NCBI RefSeq assembly: GCF_031456545.1
Contig: NZ_JAVDUV010000002.1
Span: forward strand, 744,001-808,000
Reading direction: 5' to 3'
Source: Agromyces sp. 3263
GTDB lineage: Bacteria > Actinomycetota > Actinomycetes > Actinomycetales > Microbacteriaceae
Length of the DNA: 64,000 bases
Part shown: positions 39,784-48,697 of the stretch, in pieces
Position numbering within the stretch: the stretch's first letter is position 1
Layout: the number at the start of each line of letters is the position of its first letter
Notes under the pieces: model-generated
What the model was told of the DNA's origin: nothing
Database searches by the model: none
The model's input: only the letters and a program-made list of their open reading frames with translations
Program-made: the position numbers and the translations under genes

Positions 39784-41033
39784 CCGGCTGGCTCCGCGGG
39801 GCGCCCGGCGACGTGGCGCTCGCCTTCGGCCGTGACCTCGTGCGGTACGGCGAGCTCGCCGCACTCGTCGACGGGGTGCGGCTTCCACCCGGCCCTGGTG
39901 CGGTCGGATGCCCCGTCGGCACCCCGCCCGTCGACGTGGTCAGCACCGTGCTCGCCGCCCTCGACCGGGGCCGGCCGGTGCTCGTCGGCGGCTCGCAGCG
40001 CGACGCCGATCGGATCACGGGCGAGCTGCCGGCCGGCACCGAGCTCTCGCTGCTCACCTCGGGGTCGTCGCGCGCGGCCGGGATGCCGCGGGTCGTCGCC
40101 CGCACGAACGCGTCGTGGCTCGCCTCGGCCGGCCCGCTCGCCGAGCTCGCCGGCCTCGGCGCCGGGGATCGCGTCGCGGTGACCGGTCCCCTCCACGTGT
40201 CGATGCACCTCTACGCCGTGCTGCACGCGCTCTGGCTCGGCGCGTCGGCCACCGACGACCTCGTCGGTGCGACCGTGGTGCACGCGACCCCGACCCGGCT
40301 CGCCCGGCTGCTCGACGACGTCGCCGTTCCCCCCGCGGCGATCGTCGCCGGGGCGGCCATGAGCGACGCGCTCCGCGCCAGGGCGGCGGCTCGCGGCATC
40401 CGGCTCAACGAGTACTACGGCGCGGCCGAGCTGTCGTTCGTGCTCGCCCGTGTGCACCGCGCTGGCGCCGGCCCTGCGGGCCTCGACGCGTTCCCCGGGG
40501 TCGAGGTGGAGCTGCGGCCGGCCGCGGCGGGCGACGAGGTGTGGGCCAGATCGGCGTACCTCGCGCTCGGCGTCATCGGCGGCGGGATGCTGCGACGCGA
40601 TGAGCGCGGTTTCGCGACGGTGGGCGACCTGGCCGAACGCGCCGGCTCGGGCGCGCTGCGCGTGCTCGGACGCGGCGACGCGGCGATCACGACCGCGGGC
40701 GCCACGGTGCTCGCCGAGGACGTCGAGGCGCGACTCGAGGCGCTGCCGGGCGTGGCCGGGGCGGCCGTGCTCGGCGAGCCGCACGAGCTCCTCGGCCAGC
40801 GACTCGTCGCCGTCGTGGAGCTCGAGGTCGGCGTCCGCCTCGACGACGTGGTCGCCGGGGCGCGCCGGACGCTCTCCCCCGTGGAGCTGCCACGCCGGTG
40901 GGTCGTGCGCGACGTGCCGCGCACCGCCTCGGGCAAGGTCGCGCGCGGCGCCCTGCGCGACGAGCTCGCGTCGGGCGAGCTCGTGGCAGCCTCGTCCACG
41001 ATCCCCGCGCCATCGACCGGGAGCAGCTCATGA
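39780..41033 (+). CDS. Short acyl-CoA synthetase-like ligase (YhfT-like) in biotin operon
   Basis: A 417-residue adenylate-forming enzyme, about 100 residues shorter than usual fatty acyl-CoA ligases. The AMP-binding P-loop is a degenerate LLTSGSSRAAGMPRVV (about residues 84-99), followed by NEYYGAAELSFV (YGxxE) and GDLAERAG-LRVLGRGDAAITTAG; the catalytic Lys near the C-terminus is in PRTASGKVARGAL. It starts with an ATGA overlap to bioY. In Bacillus subtilis the BirA-controlled yhfUTS operon also has a BioY homologue (YhfU), an acyl-CoA ligase (YhfT) and a thiolase (YhfS), so this is the same set. Its substrate is unknown; a pimelate-related acyl chain is possible. Confidence 0.85.
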   Translation: MTGWLRGAPGDVALAFGRDLVRYGELAALVDGVRLPPGPGAVGCPVGTPPVDVVSTVLAALDRGRPVLVGGSQRDADRITGELPAGTELSLLTSGSSRAAGMPRVVARTNASWLASAGPLAELAGLGAGDRVAVTGPLHVSMHLYAVLHALWLGASATDDLVGATVVHATPTRLARLLDDVAVPPAAIVAGAAMSDALRARAAARGIRLNEYYGAAELSFVLARVHRAGAGPAGLDAFPGVEVELRPAAAGDEVWARSAYLALGVIGGGMLRRDERGFATVGDLAERAGSGALRVLGRGDAAITTAGATVLAEDVEARLEALPGVAGAAVLGEPHELLGQRLVAVVELEVGVRLDDVVAGARRTLSPVELPRRWVVRDVPRTASGKVARGALRDELASGELVAASSTIPAPSTGSSS

Positions 41034-42208
41034 CCGCGGCGCCGGTACTCGTCGCCGCCCGGCGGACGCCGATCGCCACGGCCGGCCGCGGGTTCGCCGG
41101 CCACAGCGTGGATGCGCTCGCCGCTCCAGTGCTCGCCGAGGTGGCCGCTGCCCTGGCGCCCGCCGGGATCGAGATCGACGACGTGGTGCTCGGCAACTGC
41201 ATGGGTCCGGGCGGCGACGTCGCCCGGGTCGCGGCGCTGCGAGCCGGCCTCGGCGATCGCGTGCCCGGCGTCACGGTCGACCGGCAGTGCGGGTCGGGCC
41301 TCGACGCCGTGATGCAGGCGGCCTCCCGGGTGCGAGCCGGGGACGCGCGGCTCCTGCTCGCGGGCGGGGCGGAGTCGGCGTCCACCGCCCCGCACCGGGC
41401 ATGGCCCGGGACGGGCGAACGCTACAGCCGGGCGCCCTTCGCACCCGCCGGATTCCCCGACCCCGACATGGGGCCGGCCGCCGACCGGCTCGCCGCCGTG
41501 CTCGGCATCTCGAGGGCGCGGCAGGACGCCTGGGCCGCCCGCTCGCACGCCCGCGCCGCCGCCGCACAGCTCGCCGGCGTGTTCGACGCCGAGCTCGTCG
41601 CCGTCGGCGGGGTGTCGCGCGACGACCGTCCGCGCGCGGGGATGGACCTGGCACGTCTCGCCCGGTTCGCGCCGGCGTTCGCCGGCCACGAGGCGACGGA
41701 TGCCACGTCCGCGACGCCGCGCCACGACGCATCCGCTCGGGGCACGGTCACGGCCGGCAACTCGTGCGGCTTCTCCGACGGCGCGGCCGCCATGGCGGTC
41801 ACCACCGAGCGCGTCGCACGCGAGCTCGGCCTCCCCGCGCTCCGCGTGCGTGCTGCCGCCGTCGCCGCAGGCGACCCCGCTCTTCCCGGGCTCGGCGCGG
41901 CGCCCGCAGCACGGGCCGCCCTCGAGCGCGCGGGCGTGACCATCGGCGACCTCGGGTTCGTGGAGATCACCGAGGCGTTCGCCGCCCAGGTGCTCGCCGT
42001 GAGTGACGACCTCGGCCTCGACGAGGAGCTCGTCTCGGCCGACGGCGGTGCGATCGCCATGGGCCATCCGTGGGGGGCATCCGGTGCCGTACTGCTCGTG
42101 CGGCTCGCCGCGCGGATGGCCGCCGCCGACGACGCGCGTCCCGGCCTCGCCGCCTGCTCGATCGGCGGCGGGCAGGGCATCGCGATGATCGTGGAGCGGG
42201 TCGCATGA
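41030..42208 (+). CDS. Thiolase-family protein (YhfS-like), atypical active site
   Basis: A 392-residue thiolase-fold protein. The nucleophile is in DRQCGSGLDAV (Cys about residue 87) and the His is in AIAMGHPWGASGA. Two other catalytic positions differ: the NEAFA motif reads TEAFA (EITEAFAAQ), and the C-terminal CIGGGQG reads SIGGGQG with a Cys one place earlier (ACSIGGGQG). These changes could alter Claisen or thiolysis chemistry. It overlaps the ligase stop by 4 bp and bioM by 4 bp. By analogy with the yhfUTS operon it belongs to biotin or precursor metabolism; the exact reaction is unknown. Confidence 0.88.
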   Translation: MTAAPVLVAARRTPIATAGRGFAGHSVDALAAPVLAEVAAALAPAGIEIDDVVLGNCMGPGGDVARVAALRAGLGDRVPGVTVDRQCGSGLDAVMQAASRVRAGDARLLLAGGAESASTAPHRAWPGTGERYSRAPFAPAGFPDPDMGPAADRLAAVLGISRARQDAWAARSHARAAAAQLAGVFDAELVAVGGVSRDDRPRAGMDLARLARFAPAFAGHEATDATSATPRHDASARGTVTAGNSCGFSDGAAAMAVTTERVARELGLPALRVRAAAVAAGDPALPGLGAAPAARAALERAGVTIGDLGFVEITEAFAAQVLAVSDDLGLDEELVSADGGAIAMGHPWGASGAVLLVRLAARMAAADDARPGLAACSIGGGQGIAMIVERVA

Positions 42209-42885
42209 GCGAGATCCTCTTCGAGCGGGTGAGCCACGACTTCGGCGCCGAGCGCGTCGTCGACGACGTGTCGCTCGTGCTGCGCGAGCGCCGGATCGGC
42301 ATCGTCGGGGCCAACGGCTCGGGCAAGTCGACGCTGGCGCGCATGATCAACGGGCTCGTGACGCCGTCGAAAGGCCGGGTCGTCGTCGACGGGCTCGACG
42401 TGCGCCGGCAGGGCCGCGAGGTGCGGCGCCGGGTCGGCTTCGTGTTCACGAACGCCGACAACCAGATCGTGATGCCCACCGTGCGCGAGGACGTCGCGTT
42501 CACGCTGCGCCGCCACCGGCTCGAGCCGGCGGATGCCGCGGCGCGCGTCGATGCGGCCCTCGAGCGCGCCGGGCTCACCGACCTCGCCGACCGCCCGGCG
42601 CACCGGCTCTCGGGCGGGCAGAAGCAGCTGCTCGCCATCGCGTCGGTCCTCGTCGCCGAGCCCGCCGTCGTCGTGGCGGACGAGCCGACGACGCTTCTGG
42701 ACGCCCGCAACGCCCGGCGCATCGCCGAGCACTTCGAGACGCTCGACCAGCAGCTCATCGTGGTGAGCCACCAGCTCGAGCTGCTCGAGTCGTTCGACCG
42801 CGTCGTGGTCATGGAGGCCGGGCGGGTCGTCGCCGACGATGTGCCGCGCGCGGCGCTCGACGCCTACCGGGCCCTCATCGGATGA
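42205..42885 (+). CDS. bioM: BioM, ATPase subunit of ECF transporter
   Basis: A 226-residue ABC ATPase of the CbiO/EcfA type. Walker A is GANGSGKST (about residues 35-43), the Q-loop is FVFTNADNQIVMPTV, the signature is LSGGQKQLLAIAS, Walker B is AVVVADEPTT, and the H-loop His is in VVSHQLELL. It powers biotin uptake with BioY and BioN. ATGA overlap with the thiolase gene. Confidence 0.95.
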   Translation: MSEILFERVSHDFGAERVVDDVSLVLRERRIGIVGANGSGKSTLARMINGLVTPSKGRVVVDGLDVRRQGREVRRRVGFVFTNADNQIVMPTVREDVAFTLRRHRLEPADAAARVDAALERAGLTDLADRPAHRLSGGQKQLLAIASVLVAEPAVVVADEPTTLLDARNARRIAEHFETLDQQLIVVSHQLELLESFDRVVVMEAGRVVADDVPRAALDAYRALIG

Positions 42886-42895
42886 CGGGAACGCG

Positions 42896-43489
42896 ATGAT
42901 CGGCGTCTTCCATCCGGGCACCTCGTTCGTGCACCGGTGCCCCGCCCTCGTGAAGCTCGGAGTGCTCGCCGTGCTGGTCACCGCGATCGCGCTGACGGCG
43001 TCGCCGTGGTGGCTGGGCGCGGCATCCGTGCTCGTCGTGGTGCTCTTCGCCGCAGCCCGGGTGCCGTTCGCGCTCGCCTGGCGACAGGTGGTGCCCATCC
43101 TCTGGGTGCTCGCGTTCACGGTGCCGCTGCAGGTCGTCTTCAACGGCTGGGAGGCCGCCGCGGTGATGGGCACCCGCCTCGTGCTCGCTGTGGCGCTCGC
43201 TGCTCTCTACACGCTCACGACACCCGTGACGGCGACGCTCGACGCCATGCAGGCCCTGCTGCGACCGTTCCGGCGCTGGATCGACGCCGACCGCGTCGGG
43301 CTGGCACTCGCCCTCGCCATCCGCTGCGTGCCGCTGCTCGCCGAGCTCGTGCGGGAAGTGCTCGACGCCCGCAAGGCGCGCGGTGCGGAGGGCTCCGTGC
43401 TGGCGCTCGCCGTGCCCGTCATCGTGCGCTCGCTGCGCACCGCCGAGCACCTCGGCGAGGCGCTCGTGGCGCGGGGCTTCGACGACTGA
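42896..43489 (+). CDS. bioN: BioN, transmembrane (T) subunit of ECF transporter
   Basis: A 197-residue membrane protein of the CbiQ/EcfT family: MIGVFHPGTSFVHRCPALVKLG at the start, about four to five hydrophobic segments, and the coupling helices near the C-terminus with Ala-Arg motifs (LDARKARG and the final EALVARGFDD). It links BioM to BioY. It starts 10 bp after bioM, closing the operon. Confidence 0.94.
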   Translation: MIGVFHPGTSFVHRCPALVKLGVLAVLVTAIALTASPWWLGAASVLVVVLFAAARVPFALAWRQVVPILWVLAFTVPLQVVFNGWEAAAVMGTRLVLAVALAALYTLTTPVTATLDAMQALLRPFRRWIDADRVGLALALAIRCVPLLAELVREVLDARKARGAEGSVLALAVPVIVRSLRTAEHLGEALVARGFDD

Positions 43490-43518
43490 CGCCGGCGACA
43501 TCCCACTGGCGCGCGTGC

Positions 43519-45126
43519 TCACCCGGCGCGTGTGAACGTGCCCAGCTGGTGCTCGTCGAGCAGCTCGATCACGAGGTTCCCGCCGTCGAACGTCGCCTGC
43601 GACACGCTGCCGAGCGGCGCGTTCTCGCTGAACGGCTCGAACACGAAGACATCCCCGTCCCAGTGCTCGAGCGGCCACACCACGGTGCCGGGGCCGACCG
43701 TCAGCTCGAGCGAGTCGCCGACGACGGAGACGCGGGCGGTGCCGAAGTACTCGTTGGCGTAGTCGCCGGCGTAGTCGGCGAGCGGGCGGGCCGGCGCGGC
43801 ATCCGCCGGCGGCGACTGGCCGACGAGCTCGCCCACCGGGTCGCCGAGCGGCCCGAGCTGCCCCGAGTAGAGCTGCCACCAGTCCTGGCGGATCTCGCCG
43901 AACTGGGCCAGATCCATGAAGTCGGCCGCGACCGACTCCGCCAGGCCGTTCGCCGAGCCGTTCGTGAGCACCACCACCCCGAGGCCGGCCTCGGGGAGGC
44001 TGCTGAACGTGGTGCCCGTGCCGAGCGCGAAGGCACCCGAGTGGCTCACCGAGGCGAGGCCTCCCGCGGTCGTGCCGACGTTGAAGCCGTGCCCGTAGAA
44101 GCCCGAGCGCTGGTAGCCGAGTTGCGCCGGTCCCGCGACCGACTGCGCCGTGATGGCCGGCAGGAGCGCCTCGGGCGTCAGCACCTCGTTCGCCGCGGCA
44201 TCCGGACCCGATGCGGCGAGCACCATCGACAGCCACGTCGCCATGTCCGAGATGCTCGAGCTCACGCCGCCCGCGGGCGACTGCGCGTCGGGCTGGCGCT
44301 GGCTCGGGGTCACGATCCACTCGTCGCCGTCGAGGATGTGGCCGTCCGCGCGATCCTTGCTCGCCATGAAGTCGTCGAACCGCGAGCTCGTCGCCGACAT
44401 GCCGAGCGGCTCGTAGAGCACCTGCTCGGAGAGGTCGGCCCAGTCGGCGCCCGCCGCGTTCGCGACGGACTGGGCCGCGGCGGTGATGTCGTAGTTCCCG
44501 TAGGCGTAGGTCGAACGGAACGGCGACAACGGGGTGTAGCGCAGGCGCTGGAGCACCTCGGCCCGGTCGTACCCGAGGTCCTCGAGCTCGTCGCCCGCGT
44601 GCTTGTAGAGCCCGGAACGGTGGGCGTAGAGGTCGCCGATCGTGACGTGCTCGGTGACCCATGGATCGGCGAGCGCGAACTCGGGCAGGTGCTCGACGAC
44701 CGGCGTGTCCCACGAGACGACCCCCTCCGCCACCTCGTGCGCGACCACCGTGGCACCCACCGACTTCGACATGGAGGCGATCTGGAACACGGTGTCGGTG
44801 TCGACGGGCTCCTCCGTGTCGAGGTTGCGCACGCCGAATCCGTCGGCGTAGGCCGTCTCGCCGTCGTACACGACCGCGATCGCGAGCCCCGGAACGCCCG
44901 ACGTCTCCAACAGCTCGTCGATGCGGCCGGGGATCGCGTCGATCGCGGCCTTCACCCGTTCGTCGGTCACCTCGGCGAGCGCGTCGGCCGGCGGGTTTCC
45001 GTAGCCCGGCCGATCGGTCGAGAGCGGCGTCGCCGATGGGGCGGCGGCACCCATGGTGCACCCGCTGAGCAGCACCGCCGCCGTCGCGACGAGCGCCCCG
45101 AACGCCATCGTTCCCCTGCGTCGCAT
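43519..45126 (-). CDS. Lipoprotein serine hydrolase, beta-lactamase/DAP-peptidase family
   Basis: A 535-residue exported lipoprotein: signal peptide with lipobox LLSGC (Cys about residue 23). The penicillin-binding/class C beta-lactamase fold follows: SxxK in QIASMSKSVGA (Ser about 119), the YxN in TYAYGNYDI (about 210-218), and a His-Ser-Gly triad region (SVSHSGAFALG) in place of KTG. It likely hydrolyses esters or amides at the cell surface. A C-terminal lipocalin-like beta domain (about 430-535) follows. ATG 45126 has GGAGG upstream. It is convergent with bioN, 29 bp apart. Confidence 0.9.
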   Translation of the reverse strand: MRRRGTMAFGALVATAAVLLSGCTMGAAAPSATPLSTDRPGYGNPPADALAEVTDERVKAAIDAIPGRIDELLETSGVPGLAIAVVYDGETAYADGFGVRNLDTEEPVDTDTVFQIASMSKSVGATVVAHEVAEGVVSWDTPVVEHLPEFALADPWVTEHVTIGDLYAHRSGLYKHAGDELEDLGYDRAEVLQRLRYTPLSPFRSTYAYGNYDITAAAQSVANAAGADWADLSEQVLYEPLGMSATSSRFDDFMASKDRADGHILDGDEWIVTPSQRQPDAQSPAGGVSSSISDMATWLSMVLAASGPDAAANEVLTPEALLPAITAQSVAGPAQLGYQRSGFYGHGFNVGTTAGGLASVSHSGAFALGTGTTFSSLPEAGLGVVVLTNGSANGLAESVAADFMDLAQFGEIRQDWWQLYSGQLGPLGDPVGELVGQSPPADAAPARPLADYAGDYANEYFGTARVSVVGDSLELTVGPGTVVWPLEHWDGDVFVFEPFSENAPLGSVSQATFDGGNLVIELLDEHQLGTFTRAG

Positions 45127-45303
45127 TCGATCCTCCGCCCCAGCGCCGATGCAGCGCGACGGCGCCAGCCTAGACCCGCGACTCCGCTGGGCGCGCGCCC
45201 CAATTCGGGCACCACGCGCCTCCGCTGGATGTCGCCGGCAGCGTGCAGAATGGTCGACGGCCGATCGGCCATCGAAGGGCCGACCAGGAGCACGCAGCAC
45301 GTC

Positions 45304-46089
45304 ATGATGGGCATCACGCACGCCACGAGCGGCGCCGCGGCATGGGTCGCGATCACCGGAACGATGCCGCTGATCGGGCTCGGGGTCTATCCCCTCGACC
45401 CCGTGGGCGTGCTCGCCGGCGCCGCCGTGGCCGCCGGCGCGGCGCTCCTCCCCGACGCCGACCACCACAGCGCCACCATCTCGCACTCGGTGCCGATCCT
45501 CGGTCGCCTCGTGACCGGCACGGTCGAGACGCTCTCGGGCGGGCACCGCCGTGGCGCCCATTCCGCCATCGCCGTGCTCGTCGTGGCCGCCGCGGCCTGG
45601 GCGCTCACCCTCCTCACCTTCGCCACCGACGACCGTGACTCCATCGCGATCGGCGCCGGCATCGGGACCGCGGTGCTCACCTGCTTCGGCATCAAGGCCA
45701 GGGACTACGTGCGCAGCTGGGCGGCGGCGTGGCTGCTCGGCGCCCTGCTCGGCATGTTCATCGTCGTGGTCGCCCCCGAGCAGGTCGCGTGGTTCCCCCT
45801 CGCGGTCACGATCGGGTTCGCCGCGCACCTCGCCGGCGACTTCCTCACCACCGGCGGCATCCCCGGCCTGCTCTGGCCATGGGTGCCGCGGCCGCCCGAG
45901 CGGCTCCGGCCCGTGCCGGTGCTGAACCGCATGTGGCTGCCGAGCGGCCGCGTCGCGCTGCCGCTCCTCGGCGACACCGGATCCCTGCGCGAGGCCATGC
46001 TGGGCACGGTGCTCGCGCTCTACTGCGTCGCCGGCTTCGCCTATGAGGGACTGCGGCTGGTCGGCGTCGATGTCGCGGTCGGTTCCTGA
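45304..46089 (+). CDS. YdjM/LexA-binding-type membrane-bound metal-dependent hydrolase
   Basis: A 261-residue membrane protein of the YdjM family (DUF457). It starts MMGITHATSGAAAWVAI with the conserved H-x-x-x-G, then LLPDADHHSATISHS (metal-binding Asp/His) and GHRRGAHSAIAVLV, and AAHLAGDFLTTGGIPGLLWPW near residue 185. These histidines and aspartates probably bind metal near the membrane. The true start may be at the second Met (45307). Function in the cell is unknown. Confidence 0.85.
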   Translation: MMGITHATSGAAAWVAITGTMPLIGLGVYPLDPVGVLAGAAVAAGAALLPDADHHSATISHSVPILGRLVTGTVETLSGGHRRGAHSAIAVLVVAAAAWALTLLTFATDDRDSIAIGAGIGTAVLTCFGIKARDYVRSWAAAWLLGALLGMFIVVVAPEQVAWFPLAVTIGFAAHLAGDFLTTGGIPGLLWPWVPRPPERLRPVPVLNRMWLPSGRVALPLLGDTGSLREAMLGTVLALYCVAGFAYEGLRLVGVDVAVGS

Positions 46090-46124
46090 GCGAGTGATCG
46101 GTTCCTCAGCGGCACAATGATGCG

Positions 46125-46691
46125 ATGACCTCCGCATCGAATGCCGCCATCGAGATCGATGTCGAGCCCGCGGCATCCGCCGACGACGCCGCCCTCGTCA
46201 CGGCGTTGGCCGACCTCATCAACGGCGTGTACGTCATCGCCGAGGCCGGGCTCTGGGTCGACGGCGCGCGACGCACCGACGCCCGCGAGATCGCGGAGCT
46301 CATCGGGCAGCAGGAACTCGCCACCGCCCGCATCGCCGGCGAGGTGGTCGGCGTCGTGCGGGTGCACGCCCTCGACGCCGGCACGGCCGAGTTCGGGATG
46401 CTGGCCGCCGACCCTGCGCATCGGGGCATCGGCATCGGTCGCGCCCTGGTCTCGTTCGCCGAGCGCTGGGCGGAGGCACGGGGATTCGGCGTGCTGCAGC
46501 TCGAACTCCTGGTGCCGACGTCGTGGCAGCATCCCTCGAAGCGGTTCCTGGCGGACTGGTACGCGCGCATCGGGTACCGCGAGGTGCGACGCGGGCCCCT
46601 CCGCGAGCTCTATCCCGAGCTCGAGCCCCTGCTCGCCACGCCATGCGTGCTCGTGGTGTCGCAGAAGTCGCTCGCCGTCGGCGGTCCGTGA
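46125..46691 (+). CDS. GNAT-family acetyltransferase
   Basis: A 188-residue acetyltransferase. The acetyl-CoA loop is ADPAHRGIGIGRALV (R-G-I-G-I-G, about residues 95-109), followed by FAERWAEARGF and the typical C-terminal WYARIGYREV. The N-terminal half carries a charged linker. Target unknown. It lies 35 bp after the previous gene and 12 bp before the nuclease gene, so all three may be co-transcribed. Confidence 0.85.
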   Translation: MTSASNAAIEIDVEPAASADDAALVTALADLINGVYVIAEAGLWVDGARRTDAREIAELIGQQELATARIAGEVVGVVRVHALDAGTAEFGMLAADPAHRGIGIGRALVSFAERWAEARGFGVLQLELLVPTSWQHPSKRFLADWYARIGYREVRRGPLRELYPELEPLLATPCVLVVSQKSLAVGGP

Positions 46692-46703
46692 CAGGATCGC
46701 CCT

Positions 46704-47630
46704 GTGGCCGACCGACTGATGCTCCTCGACACCGCTTCGCTGTACTTCCGCGCGTTCTACGGCGTTCCCGACTCGCTGAAGCGCGCCGATGGCACGCCCG
46801 TCAACGCGGTGCGCGGCCTGCTCGACATCATCGCGAGGCTCGTGACCGAGTTCGAGCCGACGCACCTCGTCGCCTGCTGGGACGACGACTGGCGCCCGCA
46901 CTGGCGCGTGGAGCTCATCCCGAGCTACAAGGCCCACCGGGTCGCCGAGATCGTGCCCGCGGGTCCCGACGTGGAAGAGACGCCCGACCCCCTCGAGGCG
47001 CAGATCCCGATGATCCGCGAGATCCTCGCCGCCCTCGACCTCACCGTCATCGGCGCCCCGCGGCACGAGGCCGACGACGTCATCGGCAGCCTCGCGACGC
47101 AGGCCGACATGCCCGTCGACGTGGTCACCGGCGATCGCGACCTGTTCCAGCTCGTCGACGATGCCCGCGACGTTCGAGTGATCTACACGGCGCGGGGCAT
47201 GAGCAAGCTCGAGGTCCTGACCGACGTGACCGTCGTCGGCAAGTACGGGGTGCTCCCGAGCCAGTACGCCGACTTCGCGGTGCTGCGCGGCGACGCGTCC
47301 GATGGCCTCCCGGGTGTCGCGGGCATCGGCGAGAAGACCGCGGCGAGCCTGCTGCAGCAGTTCGGCGACCTCGACTCGATCGTGGCCGCCGCGGGCGACC
47401 CAGCCGTGCCGTTGTCGGCGACGATGCGCACACGCATCACGGGTGCCGCCGACTACCTCGACGTCGCGCCCACCGTGGTCGAGGTCGTGCGCAACCTCGA
47501 GTTCGAGGCGTTCGACGCGCGGCTGCATCCGCTCGACGCCATCGAGGCTGCCGAAGTGCGACGTCTCGGCGAGGAGTGGAACCTGGGCGGCTCGGTGCAA
47601 CGGGTTCTCCAGGCGCTCGGCACGGAGTAG
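46704..47630 (+). CDS. 5'-3' exonuclease (PolA N-domain-like flap nuclease)
   Basis: A 308-residue stand-alone nuclease like the 5'-nuclease domain of DNA polymerase I. N-terminal metal site residues are in LMLLDTASLYFRAFYG and VACWDDDW; HEADDVIGSLA and VVTGDRDLFQLV give the further acidic ligands, and DGLPGVAGIGEKTAASLLQQFG is the helix-hairpin-helix DNA-binding part. It probably removes RNA primers or flaps in replication and repair. It starts with GTG. Confidence 0.93.
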   Translation: MADRLMLLDTASLYFRAFYGVPDSLKRADGTPVNAVRGLLDIIARLVTEFEPTHLVACWDDDWRPHWRVELIPSYKAHRVAEIVPAGPDVEETPDPLEAQIPMIREILAALDLTVIGAPRHEADDVIGSLATQADMPVDVVTGDRDLFQLVDDARDVRVIYTARGMSKLEVLTDVTVVGKYGVLPSQYADFAVLRGDASDGLPGVAGIGEKTAASLLQQFGDLDSIVAAAGDPAVPLSATMRTRITGAADYLDVAPTVVEVVRNLEFEAFDARLHPLDAIEAAEVRRLGEEWNLGGSVQRVLQALGTE

Positions 47631-47661
47631 CTTGGGGCACCTCCGACACGAGGAGGCAGTC

Positions 47662-48078
47662 ATGGCGCGGTTCATCGTCGATGCGAGTGCGGTGCTCCAT
47701 CTCGTCGCCGACGAGTTCGAGGGACCCGGCGACCACGAGCTCCTGGCGCCCACGCTGCTGCGTTCGCAGGTGCTGAACGCCCTGCACGAGGCGGTGCATC
47801 GAGGCGAGCTGCAGGAAGCCGAGGCGAACGCCCGGCTCGCGCGCATCGCCGAGATCCCGATCAGGCTGCTGGGCGACGCGGTGCTGCGGCGTCGTGCCTG
47901 GAAGGTCGCCGATGAGCTCGGCTGGGCCTCGACCTACGACGCGGAGTACGTCGCGCTGACGATCCTGCAGGGCGATGCGCTCATCACGCTCGACGAGGTG
48001 CTCGCCCGCCAGGCTGAGCGGCTCGTGACCATCGCGTCGATCGACGAACTCCTCACGATCGGGCGCGCGTCGGGCTGA
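47662..48078 (+). CDS. PIN-domain nuclease-like protein without visible antitoxin
   Basis: A 138-residue PIN-fold protein: RFIVDASAVLHLV with the first acidic residue (Asp7), LLAPTLLRSQVLNALHEAV, and the later acidic cluster in STYDAEYVALT and ITLDEVLA. PIN proteins are commonly VapC-type RNases. The ATG has a perfect AGGAGG at 6 nt. It lies 31 bp after the exonuclease stop, and no small antitoxin gene is found before it or after it, which is unusual for VapC. It may be an orphan toxin, have its partner elsewhere, or act as an ordinary nuclease. Confidence 0.85.
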   Translation: MARFIVDASAVLHLVADEFEGPGDHELLAPTLLRSQVLNALHEAVHRGELQEAEANARLARIAEIPIRLLGDAVLRRRAWKVADELGWASTYDAEYVALTILQGDALITLDEVLARQAERLVTIASIDELLTIGRASG

Positions 48079-48099
48079 CGGGGGTCAGCCCGACGCGGC

Positions 48100-48639
48100 T
48101 CAAGCGGGTGTCGCGCCGCCCAGCAGGGCGATGAGGGCGGCGCGCACCGGCGCCGCGTCTTCCCCACCGGCGATGCGAGCGGATGCCTCGTCGAGCGCCT
48201 TCCGCCATGCCGCCAGCACCAGCGACCCGAGTGGCACGGGGCGGAGGTCGGCGGTGTCGGCGAAGAAGTCGGCGATCGGGTCGCTGTCGCCCGCCTCGGG
48301 AGGCCTCGCCTCCGCGAGGAGGCGAGCGAACCCTGACGCCACGAGGTAGTCATAGCCCACCAGCAGCACGGTTGCGATCCCGGCGGGCCCGGCCGTGCCC
48401 CGCACGGCGGCCGCGCCCTCCATACGATCGACGACGCGTCGCTCGACGTCGGTGCGCACGACGTCGTAGAGCCCGGCTTTGCTGCCGAAGTGGTGGTAGA
48501 GCGATCCGATCGTGACGCCGGCGGATGCCGCGAGCTCGGTCACGCCGACCGCGTCGTATCCGCGCGCGCCGAACGCCGTGAGGGCCTCCTGCACGAGGAG
48601 CGCCTTCGTCGACCCCGGAACGGGTACCCAACTGCGCAC
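48100..48639 (-). CDS. TetR-family regulator
   Basis: A 179-residue TetR protein. The HTH is VGVTELAASAGVTIGSLYHHFGSKAGLYD (about residues 31-59, SLYHHFGSK as recognition helix). The C-terminal part resembles the LmrA/YxaF-type ligand domain. It is divergent from a VOC-domain gene 59 bp away and may control it. The intergenic stretch has a TATAGT hexamer (48648-48653 area) but no clear palindrome. Confidence 0.88.
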   Translation of the reverse strand: MRSWVPVPGSTKALLVQEALTAFGARGYDAVGVTELAASAGVTIGSLYHHFGSKAGLYDVVRTDVERRVVDRMEGAAAVRGTAGPAGIATVLLVGYDYLVASGFARLLAEARPPEAGDSDPIADFFADTADLRPVPLGSLVLAAWRKALDEASARIAGGEDAAPVRAALIALLGGATPA

Positions 48640-48697
48640 GACGCGAGTATAGTCGGCCTCGGTTTCGACATAACGTGATTACGGTCTGGAGTGTCCG

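Noticed and set aside
42937..46089. A plus-strand open frame of more than 1000 codons running antisense across the lipoprotein hydrolase gene
   Set aside because: Only the last 261 residues (YdjM-like) look like a protein; the rest is Arg/Gly/Ala-rich with no family features and lies antisense to a clear lipoprotein gene. Long frames like this are common at 70 percent GC.
48640..48697. TetR operator upstream of the VOC gene
   Set aside because: TAACGTGATTA is only a weak imperfect dyad; not enough to call a site.
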